Of a stretch of DNA of 7,078 nt, positions 1 to 6,301 are shown in pieces; position 1 is the stretch's first letter, and each line of letters begins with the position of its first letter. Under the pieces are notes generated by a model. It saw only the letters and a list, made by a program, of their open reading frames with translations. It did no database searches and was not told the origin of the DNA. Source of the stretch: Alphaproteobacteria bacterium. Its GTDB lineage: Bacteria > Pseudomonadota > Alphaproteobacteria > UBA8366 > GCA-2717185. The stretch covers positions 1-7,078 of the forward strand of contig JAESSL010000003.1 in the NCBI GenBank assembly GCA_016764135.1, written 5' to 3'. A program made the position numbers and the translations under genes.

Positions 1-471
1 GTCTTCATTGGCAATGGCGTCTACGACATCGACGCATATTGGTCGGCGAAACATTCCGGAGACTCGCTGCCAGTCGATTTATCCGGCGCCAGCCGATACC
101 AAATATATTTGTATGAACTGGGCGAGGTATACGCGCGGAACGGCCTACAAACCCGCTACCCGATCAATGGCGCCCTGCCTGCCGGTTTCACCGTCATAAC
201 GCCGCCGGCAACCGACCTTCCCACTGGCGGCGCTCCCAGTTCAACGCCCTCGACCAATATCAAACGCCGCGTGGTGCAAGTCGCCGTGCTCCGATGCATC
301 GCGCAGGATGTTAAAGGCTCCGGCACATTCTCAACCAATGGCCGCTATGTCGAAACCTTTGTGACAGAAGGCATGCCCAACGTAAAAGATGATCTGTTCG
401 GAGAAATCATCAATCCCATTAACGAATCCAACTCAGCAAATTTTCACGCCAATGTTTTTCTCCTTAATTAA
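1..471 (+). CDS. tadG: TadG-like Tad pilus protein, C-terminal part (5' end outside window)
   Basis: The reading frame is open from base 1 and gives 156 residues before the TAA at 469-471, so only the C-terminus is present. It carries features I associate with the C-terminal region of alphaproteobacterial TadG-like proteins. A GNGVYD segment sits near the window start and is followed by an SRYQIYLYEL stretch. Then comes an alternation of beta-like residues around a single Cys (VAVLRCIAQDV), and finally the YVETFVTEG and FGEIINPI segments that resemble the family's 'FxTEP ... YAEI' ending. TadG-like proteins are inner-membrane-anchored, periplasm-facing proteins of Tad pilus assembly with a TadE-like N-terminus, which cannot be seen here. 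The next gene, tadE, starts 20 nt before this stop in another frame, which supports co-transcription. A frame starting at the TTG at 109 would be artificial because the homology extends upstream of it. The assignment rests on C-terminal resemblance and context. Confidence 0.8.
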   Translation, partial: VFIGNGVYDIDAYWSAKHSGDSLPVDLSGASRYQIYLYELGEVYARNGLQTRYPINGALPAGFTVITPPATDLPTGGAPSSTPSTNIKRRVVQVAVLRCIAQDVKGSGTFSTNGRYVETFVTEGMPNVKDDLFGEIINPINESNSANFHANVFLLN

Positions 472-967
472 AACCTCACGCTTTTTCGCCCGCCTGTTCG
501 GCAAGGTTCCTTTGGTGGGATCGCTGTTTCGCGCCCGCAACGGCGTGGCGGCGGTAGAGTTTGCGCTTCTTTTTCCTGTTGCGATCATCGCCGGGTTTGG
601 AATTCTCGAAATTGCCCGAATGATCGTGCAAACCAACGCCGTCACAAAAGGTCTGCGCGCAGGCGCGCTCTATGCAGCGCACGCCGAATTTCCGCTATCC
701 GCCACCAGTCTCCAGAACGTCGACAACATTGTAAAAACGGGGACCCTTAATGGCGTCGGCGCATTGTTGGTCGATACCTGGTCGGACCCAGACGCCAAAC
801 TCACGATTACCATAGGATCGGTTCTCATTAACGGCGAATCCGTCCCGATTATAAATATGAGCGCCAGCGTGCCCTTCTCAAATATGGTGCCAGGCATCAA
901 GAATATGATAGGGCTCGACGGACTGACCATAACCGCAACACATCAGCAGGTGTATATTGGAGATTAA
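452..967 (+). CDS. tadE: TadE-like pseudopilin (first copy)
   Basis: The product is 171 residues. A basic leader of 31 residues ends NG, followed by VAAVEFALLFP and a hydrophobic helix at about 36-58. Gly31 with Glu36 and Phe37 fits the G^xxxxE[FY] motif cut by the Tad prepilin peptidase (TadV/CpaA), so this is probably processed like a minor pilin. The remainder is a beta-rich periplasmic domain ending in an ITATHQQVYIGD strand, typical of TadE-family C-termini. It overlaps tadG by 20 nt and ends 1 nt before the next pseudopilin gene. Start choice: ATG at 452 has no clear Shine-Dalgarno sequence. An alternative is GTG at 515, with AAGG at 503-506 and 8-nt spacing, which would give a 150-residue protein with a 10-residue leader. 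The earlier ATG at 389 only adds a polar extension inside tadG. The family call is firm, the start is not. Confidence 0.85.
   Translation: MFFSLIKTSRFFARLFGKVPLVGSLFRARNGVAAVEFALLFPVAIIAGFGILEIARMIVQTNAVTKGLRAGALYAAHAEFPLSATSLQNVDNIVKTGTLNGVGALLVDTWSDPDAKLTITIGSVLINGESVPIINMSASVPFSNMVPGIKNMIGLDGLTITATHQQVYIGD
959..962 (+). promoter_or_regulatory. Ribosome binding site of second TadE-like gene
   Basis: GGAG lies 6 nt before the GTG at 969. It overlaps the last codons of the preceding tadE gene, whose stop is at 965-967. It favours GTG at 969 over the in-frame TTG at 957, because that TTG overlaps the GGAG itself and has no site of its own. Confidence 0.65.
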
Positions 968-968
968 A

Positions 969-1514
969 GTGAAGACCTCCCGCATCCGTCGGCTTTTACG
1001 GGACCGCTGTGGAACTGCCGCCGTTGAATTCGCGCTGCTGTTTCCCGTTGTCGCCCTTTTGACGTTTGGCATTATTGAATTGTCGTTGATCGGCTATGAC
1101 TACCACCGACTTGGCGAAGCCACGCGACGTGGCGCCCGCGAGGCGGTCATAAGCCCGTTAGTGCCGTCTCTGACGGGATTTTCCGGTGGATCCATCGCCT
1201 GTACGGGCGGGGCTGGCGGCGGCGTAAGTTGTACCGGCGCTGCGGTTTCGTCCGCGTCGACGATGTCGGACATCCTGGCGTTGATGCAACAAGTCGTGCC
1301 GGAAATTACGTTAGAAAATCTCGAAATTCGGTATGAAGATAGTGGATTATCCCCGCCAGAGGCGCCGGGAATAATCACATTGTTAATTACCGTCCGTCTG
1401 GTCGGCGTCACCCATGATTACTTTTTTCTGAATACAATCGCAGGGTTCTCGACATCGCTCGCCTTTCCGGACTTCGCGACGACGATCCTGAGCCCCAAAC
1501 TGATCAGCGGATAA
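969..1514 (+). CDS. tadE: TadE-like pseudopilin (second copy; TadE/TadF role)
   Basis: The product is 181 residues from GTG. The very basic leader (RIRRLLRDRCG) ends at Gly15, followed by TAAVEFALLFP and a membrane helix at about 20-42. Gly15 with Glu20 and Phe21 again fits the G^xxxxEF prepilin-peptidase motif. The periplasmic part has a glycine-rich loop between Cys78 and Cys88, a likely disulfide. It continues with a TVRLVGV strand and an FATTILSPKLISG ending, a pattern I recognise from TadE proteins. It starts 1 nt after the previous tadE stop and has a GGAG site, so the two are translated from one message. The two copies match well only at the processing site and helix, so they are diverged paralogues with probably distinct roles, as TadE and TadF have in Aggregatibacter. 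Which one is the TadF counterpart cannot be decided here. Confidence 0.85.
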   Translation: MKTSRIRRLLRDRCGTAAVEFALLFPVVALLTFGIIELSLIGYDYHRLGEATRRGAREAVISPLVPSLTGFSGGSIACTGGAGGGVSCTGAAVSSASTMSDILALMQQVVPEITLENLEIRYEDSGLSPPEAPGIITLLITVRLVGVTHDYFFLNTIAGFSTSLAFPDFATTILSPKLISG

Positions 1515-1525
1515 GGCGCCGCTGA
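1504..1525. terminator. Candidate hairpin at convergent gene junction
   Basis: A perfect 7-bp inverted repeat (TCAGCGG / CCGCTGA) with an 8-nt loop spans the stop codon of the second tadE gene. It lies 18 nt from the tadC stop on the other strand. It is the only clear stem between the two converging transcription units. No strong T-run follows on the + strand. On the - strand only TCAGTTT follows. It could be a weak bidirectional terminator or a 3'-end stabilising stem, but it is not a textbook intrinsic terminator. Confidence 0.35.
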
Positions 1526-1542
1526 AGTGCCTGGGTAAAATA

Positions 1543-2520
1543 TTACAGATTAATGATCTGAATAACGGCGGGTCCGATAACGACCAAAAACAGCACCGGC
1601 AGGAAGAAAACAATCATCGGCACTGTAAGCTGGGCCGGTAAGGCCGCCGCTTTTTTCTCCGCAATCGACATTCGCTCCGTGCGCTTTTCATTCGCCAAAA
1701 CCTTCAGCGCCACCGCAACGGGCGTGCCGTAGGACTCGGACTGCATCAGTGTCGTAGAGAGCGATTTAACTGCGGGCAGACCAGTCCGCATAGCAAAATT
1801 CTCGTACGCCTGACGGCGCTCACTCAAATAGGCAAGCTCCGCCGACGCTAAACCAATTTCCTCCGCCAGCACCGGCGACGATTCCGCTATTTCATCGGTC
1901 AACCGATCAAATGTATTTTCAATCGACAATCCCGCCTCAACGCAGATTACCATCAGATCCATGGCGTCCGGAAAAGCCGCCGTCATTTCGGTCTGCCGTT
2001 TCTGCGCCAAATTGGTCACAATGATTTTTGGCAGGAAAAACCCGATCATCCCACCCCCGCTAATCATCAAGACCTTGACCATGAAGGGGTAGGGGAAATT
2101 CTTCCAGATCGACACCAGAAACAACGCCAGACAAAGACCCGCAATAGCGCCAACCACCCGGGAGAACACAAAACCCACCGCTGCGGATTGTTGCCGAAAT
2201 CCCGCCTGCGCGAGTTGTTCCTTGAGTTTGTCGGACGACAACAGATTTGTCAGGTTGAGCTTACCCAGAATTGTTTTCATCAATTCCGTTCGACTGGCCT
2301 TCACGCTGTCCCGAAGCGTTACTTTCGCCTTTGGCGCGTTTTCCTGCGCCTGACGACGCCCCAGTTCCCGGCGCCGCTCCGTAATCGTTTTCATCCGCGA
2401 GCCGCGTGAATCCCGGTTAAGCAGTGGCAACCCCACGGCGACGATTGAGGCGAAGGCGCCAAGCGCCGCTAGCCAAACGACGAGTGTCTGCGCATCAAGG
2501 TTATCAATCCCCAACATCAT
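1543..2520 (-). CDS. tadC: Tad pilus inner-membrane platform protein TadC (CpaH)
   Basis: The 325-residue product is a type II secretion F-family protein. An N-terminal helix lies at about 11-32, followed by a basic cytoplasmic stretch at 36-110. A pair of membrane helices spans about 115-136 and 146-166. The T2SSF domain runs from about 176 to 290, with FPDAMDLMVICVEAGLS at 183-199 and SESYGTPVAVAL at 261-272. A last hydrophobic helix at about 294-320 contains the LPAQLTVPMIVFFLP region typical of TadC. With TadB it forms the platform that the CpaF ATPase acts on. Its ATG overlaps the tadB stop by 1 nt (TGATG), which implies translational coupling. Two adjacent ATGs (2520 and 2517) are possible starts. 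The AGG at 2525-2527 is 4 nt from the first and 7 nt from the second, so the second may be used. The stop is 28 nt from the convergent pseudopilin gene. Confidence 0.95.
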   Translation of the reverse strand: MMLGIDNLDAQTLVVWLAALGAFASIVAVGLPLLNRDSRGSRMKTITERRRELGRRQAQENAPKAKVTLRDSVKASRTELMKTILGKLNLTNLLSSDKLKEQLAQAGFRQQSAAVGFVFSRVVGAIAGLCLALFLVSIWKNFPYPFMVKVLMISGGGMIGFFLPKIIVTNLAQKRQTEMTAAFPDAMDLMVICVEAGLSIENTFDRLTDEIAESSPVLAEEIGLASAELAYLSERRQAYENFAMRTGLPAVKSLSTTLMQSESYGTPVAVALKVLANEKRTERMSIAEKKAAALPAQLTVPMIVFFLPVLFLVVIGPAVIQIINL

Positions 2521-3512
2521 CAGACCTGAAAATTAATCATTTTGGACATGACCGCGATGCCGATGCTCATCCACATCAAACCGCCGATAAGCATGTAATT
2601 GCCAAGATCTTCGGTAAACAGCAGCATCAGGTAATCCGGGTTCAGGATCGACAGCATACCCGCGACGAAAAACGGCAGGGACCCGATAATGCCAGCAGAG
2701 GATTTCGCCTCACTGGCGAGCGCTTGCACTTTGTCGCGCATGTTTTTACGCGCGCGCAGCACGCCCGACAGATTGCCCAGCGTATCCGCCAGATTGCCGC
2801 CAGTCTGTCGTTGTATCTGCAGAACGATTGCAAAAAACTTGAATTCCGATGTCGGCATGCGCTCCAGGCCCCGACGTAGAATTTCCTCCAGCGTCAACCC
2901 GAGGCGTTCGCCCTCGATAATCATGCGAAACTCTTCGCCCACAGGGTCGTCGAATTCCCGCGCGATAATGTTCATGCATTCGCTCACGGGCAAGCCGGAG
3001 CGAATGCCGCGCACGACCACATCCACCGCATCGGCGAAGTCGCTCGTAAATTTTTTCTGACGTTTATACGCCATGTATTTCAAAATTAATTTTGGCAATC
3101 CAAGCGCACCAATCAACGCAACTGGCAAAATGCCGACGCCCGGCAACCCGAACATCAGAGAAACGAGGGCCGAGGCCAGCCCCATCACGGCGCATCCAAC
3201 AAGATAACGCGTTTTGGACACCTGAACCCCGGCGCGAAGCATGGATAACAGAATTTGGTCGGTCCAGCTTTGGCTTTTCGCTCTGTTCCGAAGCTTCTTA
3301 ACCTTTTCCTGAATTCGGCGCTGACGCCGGTTTTCCGCAGCGTTGGAAGTGGTGCGCGCACCCTCTAAAGAGCCAATCGCGGCCAATCTTTTTTTCAATT
3401 TCATCTGCGGTCGTATAGTGACCGCGTAGGTCGCGCCCACGCCCACGATCGTCAACACCATCAGGATGGCGCCGAGGACAACGAACAACATATTTCCATC
3501 CATTGTCTGCAT
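2520..3512 (-). CDS. tadB: Tad pilus inner-membrane platform protein TadB (CpaG)
   Basis: The 330-residue product is a type II secretion F-family protein. An N-terminal helix spans about 9-32. A strongly basic cytoplasmic linker follows (about 36-78, rich in Arg and Lys). Two helices lie at about 103-145. The T2SSF domain spans about 155-270, with FADAVDVVVRGIRSGLPV at 159-176, the GERLGL segment at 201-206, and the QRQTGGNLADTL motif at 234-245 that marks this family. Two C-terminal helices at about 272-290 and 304-325 complete it. It is the partner of TadC in the platform and transmits CpaF motion to pilin. It starts 4 nt after the cpaF stop. GGAG at 3523-3526, inside the last codons of cpaF, is 10 nt from the chosen ATG. 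Met4 (3503) and Met8 (3491) are possible later starts. Length and domain order are normal and there is no sign of damage. Confidence 0.95.
   Translation of the reverse strand: MQTMDGNMLFVVLGAILMVLTIVGVGATYAVTIRPQMKLKKRLAAIGSLEGARTTSNAAENRRQRRIQEKVKKLRNRAKSQSWTDQILLSMLRAGVQVSKTRYLVGCAVMGLASALVSLMFGLPGVGILPVALIGALGLPKLILKYMAYKRQKKFTSDFADAVDVVVRGIRSGLPVSECMNIIAREFDDPVGEEFRMIIEGERLGLTLEEILRRGLERMPTSEFKFFAIVLQIQRQTGGNLADTLGNLSGVLRARKNMRDKVQALASEAKSSAGIIGSLPFFVAGMLSILNPDYLMLLFTEDLGNYMLIGGLMWMSIGIAVMSKMINFQV
2525..2527 (-). promoter_or_regulatory. Weak ribosome binding site of tadC
   Basis: AGG within the last codons of tadB lies 4 nt before the first ATG and 7 nt before the second ATG of tadC. The better spacing to the second suggests initiation there or coupling to termination of tadB. 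Confidence 0.35.
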
Positions 3513-3516
3513 CGAT

Positions 3517-5007
3517 TTAATTCTCCGGCATTTGCAGTGCTTCGGCCAATTTCCCCTCCAGACCGTAATAGCGCGCTTTGTCCCAGAATTTCGGGCGCAT
3601 CCCCGTGGGACGGTGTTCGCCTAGAATATTGTTGTTCTCGTCCTCTCCCATGAACTCATAAAGAAACAAATCTTGCAGAATAACGACATCGCCTTCCATA
3701 CCGACGACCTCGGTAATATGAGTGATCCGGCGAGACCCGTCGCGCAAACGCTGCGCTTGAATAATAATATGAATGGCCGACGCAATCTGCTCCCGCATCG
3801 CTTTTGCGGGCAGGTTGAAACCGCCCATCGCAATCATGTTTTCAACGCGGCTGATGGCTTCACGCGGGTTGTTCGCGTGCACCGTGCCCATGGAGCCGTC
3901 ATGGCCGGTGTTCATGGCCTGCAAAAGGTCAAACGCTTCCGGGCCGCGAACCTCACCGACAATAATGCGTTCAGGCCGCATCCGCAGACAGTTCTTCACC
4001 AGGTCGCGCATGGTAATTTCACCAATGCCCTCCAGGTTCGGCGGGCGTGTTTCCAGCCGGACAACATGAGGTTGCTGTAGTTGCAGCTCCGCCGCATCCT
4101 CGCAGGTTATGATGCGTTCGCCGGGTTCGATGAACTCCGTCATACAGTTGAGCAACGTCGTTTTACCGGATCCCGTGCCGCCGGAAATCAGAATATTGCA
4201 CCGGCATTGCGACGCGATGCTGAGCACGGTCGCCGCCTCTGGCGATATGCTTTTAAAAGCGACCAGATCCCTCAGGCGCAGTTTGTCTTTTTTAAATTTC
4301 CGGATCGTGAGCGCAGCGCCGTCAATGGCGAGCGGCGGCGCAATTACATTAACGCGCGAGCCATCCATAAGACGCGCGTCGCAAATGGGACTGGCCTCAT
4401 CGACCCGCCGTCCCACTGCAGTGACGATGCGTTGGCAGATGTTCATCAACTGCGCATTATCGCGAAATTTGACGTCCGTCAGCTCGATTTTACCGTCGGT
4501 TTCGATATAGACCGTATCGGCGCCATTCACCATGATATCGGCGATATCGTCGCGCGCCAGCAAGGGCTCTAGCGGCCCTAACCCCAGAATGTCATCGCAA
4601 ATTTCATTAATGATTTGCTGTTGCTCATCAACGCCCAGAACAAAATTCCGCATGATGATGATCTCGCCGACCATATCGCTGATCTCTTCGCGAATTTGAT
4701 CCGGTAGCAACTTGCTCAACTCGCCGAGATCAACCGCCTCCAGAAGATCTGAAAACACCGCGACTTTAGCGTCGTTCAAACGCTCGTTTATTCTCTTCTG
4801 TTCGTCCGGGTCGATATCCGGCGCGGTTTCCTGCGGCGCGTCTTCGTCAATTTCGGGCAACGGCGCTGGTTCCGGGGCGGGCGGCGCTTCTGGCGCGGGT
4901 TCCGCCACGCTCACCGGCGTGGATGGCGCCACAGGCGCAGGTGTCGGCTCCGGCGTTGGCGGCGCTTTACTGACAGTATCGGATTGCGCGTTACGTCGTC
5001 CAAACAT
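3517..5007 (-). CDS. cpaF: Tad pilus motor ATPase CpaF (TadA)
   Basis: The 496-residue product is a type II/IV secretion ATPase of the TadA/CpaF family, a cytoplasmic hexamer that powers Tad pilus extension and, in Caulobacter, also retraction. Residues 15-67 form a Pro/Ala/Glu-rich, probably disordered tail. An N-terminal domain covers about 70-240, with GLGPLEPLL at 142-150, DIADIMVNG at 154-162 and DGSRVNVIAPP at 215-225. The RecA-like core carries Walker A GGTGSGKTT (276-284, Lys282), an acidic Asp-box CEDAAEL (302-308), Walker B IIVGEVRG (348-355, Glu352) and a His box GHDGSMGTVHANNP (368-381, His369 and His377). All catalytic motifs are intact. The start at 5007 is supported by TAGGT 7 nt upstream. 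The gene follows cpaE by 26 nt and precedes tadB by 4 nt, matching its role between the localisation protein and the platform. Confidence 0.97.
   Translation of the reverse strand: MFGRRNAQSDTVSKAPPTPEPTPAPVAPSTPVSVAEPAPEAPPAPEPAPLPEIDEDAPQETAPDIDPDEQKRINERLNDAKVAVFSDLLEAVDLGELSKLLPDQIREEISDMVGEIIIMRNFVLGVDEQQQIINEICDDILGLGPLEPLLARDDIADIMVNGADTVYIETDGKIELTDVKFRDNAQLMNICQRIVTAVGRRVDEASPICDARLMDGSRVNVIAPPLAIDGAALTIRKFKKDKLRLRDLVAFKSISPEAATVLSIASQCRCNILISGGTGSGKTTLLNCMTEFIEPGERIITCEDAAELQLQQPHVVRLETRPPNLEGIGEITMRDLVKNCLRMRPERIIVGEVRGPEAFDLLQAMNTGHDGSMGTVHANNPREAISRVENMIAMGGFNLPAKAMREQIASAIHIIIQAQRLRDGSRRITHITEVVGMEGDVVILQDLFLYEFMGEDENNNILGEHRPTGMRPKFWDKARYYGLEGKLAEALQMPEN
3523..3526 (-). promoter_or_regulatory. 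Ribosome binding site of tadB
   Basis: GGAG in the final codons of cpaF lies 10 nt upstream of the tadB ATG at 3512. It supports this start over the in-frame ATG at 3503. Confidence 0.4.
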
Positions 5008-5014
5008 CTCTGTT

Positions 5015-5019
5015 ACCTA
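5015..5019 (-). promoter_or_regulatory. Ribosome binding site of cpaF
   Basis: TAGGT lies 7 nt upstream of the ATG at 5007, within the 26-nt gap after cpaE. It is among the better Shine-Dalgarno candidates in the window and fixes the cpaF start. Confidence 0.55.
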
Positions 5020-5033
5020 AAAATTCGACGTGC

Positions 5034-6212
5034 CTATTTAAAAAAAGAGAACAGCTTCTTCTTCGGCTTTTCCACAGGGGTCTTACCACTAACCAAAGCC
5101 GCCAGATCCTTGATCGCCGAGGCGACCTTGCTTTTCTCATTCATTGTGACCGGAATTTCGCCATTGTTCAACGCGGCCCCAAAAAGCCCAGGGTCGTACG
5201 GTATCAGGATTTCAGGCTCAACCTTGAGCATTTTTTTGAAGTTACTGCCGGAGAGTTCCGTTTTTGAAGACTTTCCAACCTTGTTGAATACCAGGCGTGC
5301 AGGCGAATTCTTTCCACGCTTCGTGCTTAAGAGCTCCAGCATATTTTTTGCATCGCGCAAATTCATCAAATCCGGTTCCGTCACAAGAATGACTTCTTCG
5401 GCGTTCACCAGAACGTCAAGCACCCAGGGATCCCAGCGATGCGGTAAATCAACGATTACAAAATCCGTCATTTGCCGCGCCAGCGATAGAACGGCGTCAA
5501 CCGCTTCCGCGGAAATTTGAATATTCGCAGTCAGCGCCGCCGGCGCCGCCAAAATGGAGATTTTATCGTTTACGTCGACCAGAAACCGCTCCAGCAATTC
5601 TGGATCCAGTCGATTGAACTGCGTCAGTGCGTCAACAATGGTTTGTTGTGGTTGAAGATTAAACGCCAATGCGGATGTGCCGAAAAAGATATCCATATCG
5701 ACAATAATCACTTCACTGTCATAGGTCGTCGATAGTTCAGAGGCGAGGCAATAGGCGACTTCGCTGCTGCCAGCGCCGCCACACGCGGCGATAGAAGCGA
5801 TCATACGGGCGCTACGGTCCGTCTTGTCACCCTGGAACGACTGAACGATAGCCTCCAGCAATTGCGAAGTTTCAATCGGCGTCACCATGTATTCGCTGAC
5901 GCCCATTTTCATCAATTCGCGGAAGAGCGCGATGTCATTTTGGATACCGATTAAAATAACCCGCGTGCCGGGTTCGCAAACATTCGCCAGCGAATCCAAT
6001 TCGGCGAACAACGCCTCGCCCTCGGCCGCAGTCTCTACGATAATCAGATCGGGCGTTTTTGTAGTCTCCAACGCTTCCAACGCCCTGACGGAGCCGCCCA
6101 GTTCTGCATTGATGGAAGACCGGATCAACAACCGTTCATCCGCCAGCGCCAAAATCGCTGCGACCGTGTCTTCGTTGAGGCAAAACGCCTGTATGTTAAT
6201 TCGTAAAATCAC
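5034..6212 (-). CDS. cpaE: Tad pilus localisation protein CpaE (TadZ), ParA/MinD-like
   Basis: The 392-residue product has two domains. Residues about 1-125 form an atypical receiver-like domain (ISIQAF-type start, DLIIVE at 55-60, GVSEYMVTPIE at 104-114). Residues about 135-375 form a SIMIBI/ParA-MinD ATPase fold. Its P-loop region reads ACGGAGSSEVA (143-153), so both the signature lysine and the Walker A lysine are missing. The Walker A' region VDMDIFFGTSALAFN (171-185; Asp172, Asp174) and Walker B FVIVDLPHRW (251-260; Asp255) are conserved. The C-terminus is basic and aromatic (KKKLFSFFK). CpaE/TadZ places the pilus machine, at the cell pole in Caulobacter. The GTG start at 6212 is the first possible start after an in-frame TAA at 6216-6218 and gives the normal family N-terminus, but no good Shine-Dalgarno is visible. 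Confidence 0.93.
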   Translation of the reverse strand: MILRINIQAFCLNEDTVAAILALADERLLIRSSINAELGGSVRALEALETTKTPDLIIVETAAEGEALFAELDSLANVCEPGTRVILIGIQNDIALFRELMKMGVSEYMVTPIETSQLLEAIVQSFQGDKTDRSARMIASIAACGGAGSSEVAYCLASELSTTYDSEVIIVDMDIFFGTSALAFNLQPQQTIVDALTQFNRLDPELLERFLVDVNDKISILAAPAALTANIQISAEAVDAVLSLARQMTDFVIVDLPHRWDPWVLDVLVNAEEVILVTEPDLMNLRDAKNMLELLSTKRGKNSPARLVFNKVGKSSKTELSGSNFKKMLKVEPEILIPYDPGLFGAALNNGEIPVTMNEKSKVASAIKDLAALVSGKTPVEKPKKKLFSFFK

Positions 6213-6229
6213 AGATTACGCCAACTCAT
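6209..6229 (-). other. Possible six-codon upstream ORF coupled to cpaE
   Basis: ATG at 6229-6227 opens a short frame (MSWRNL) whose TGA at 6211-6209 overlaps the cpaE GTG start as GTGA. Such an arrangement could re-initiate ribosomes on cpaE, which has no clear ribosome binding site of its own. However, this ATG also lacks a convincing site, and a six-codon frame can arise by chance. Confidence 0.15.
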
Positions 6230-6301
6230 TATGAATACGCGGTTAAAGGTACAAAATCACCGATACGCCTTAACTGTTTTAAATCCCTGATCGGGTGACG
6301 A
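6213..6301 (-). promoter_or_regulatory. AT-rich cpaD-cpaE spacer with three TTAA tetramers
   Basis: This 89-base stretch is the only sizeable gap in the - strand gene block. It holds TTAA at 6243-6246, 6270-6273 and 6279-6282. The last two are separated by 5 nt, and the first reads TTAACC on the - strand. CtrA, which controls pilus genes in Caulobacter, binds TTAA-N7-TTAA, so the spacing here does not fit the consensus. A TTGTAC ... CATAAT pair with 15-nt spacing is a weak promoter-like match. An internal promoter or a regulator site for cpaE and the genes after it is possible but unproven. Confidence 0.2.

Noticed and set aside
464..471. TTAATTAA at the tadG stop as a regulatory palindrome
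   Set aside because: It is within overlapping coding sequence of tadG and tadE, is explained by Leu-Asn-stop codons, and has no partner site.
957..968. TTG start for the second TadE gene
   Set aside because: The TTG overlaps the GGAG that serves the GTG at 969 and has no site of its own. GTG gives the usual short basic leader.
1515..1531. Alternative GGCGC...GTGCC stem downstream of the second tadE stop
   Set aside because: It has only 5 bp with one G-U pair, no T-run follows, and it competes with the stronger 7-bp stem at 1504-1525.
2424..2879. Open + strand frame of 151 codons across the tadB-tadC junction
   Set aside because: It is antisense to two well-supported genes, with a basic low-complexity product and no family resemblance. 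Shadow frame.
3081..3094. Perfect 14-bp AT-rich palindrome CAAAATTAATTTTG
   Set aside because: It lies well inside tadB and encodes an ordinary Lys-Leu-Ile-Leu stretch at the end of a membrane helix. No second copy was seen, so it is most likely chance.
4081..4572. Open + strand frame of 163 codons opposite cpaF
   Set aside because: It is antisense to the fully conserved cpaF coding region. Its composition is that of a reverse-strand shadow (rich in Arg, His and Gln), and it has no recognisable domain.
6285..6294. CCCTGATCGGG as a terminator after cpaD
   Set aside because: Only 3 bp can pair across the centre and no T-run follows on the - strand. It cannot form a stable hairpin.
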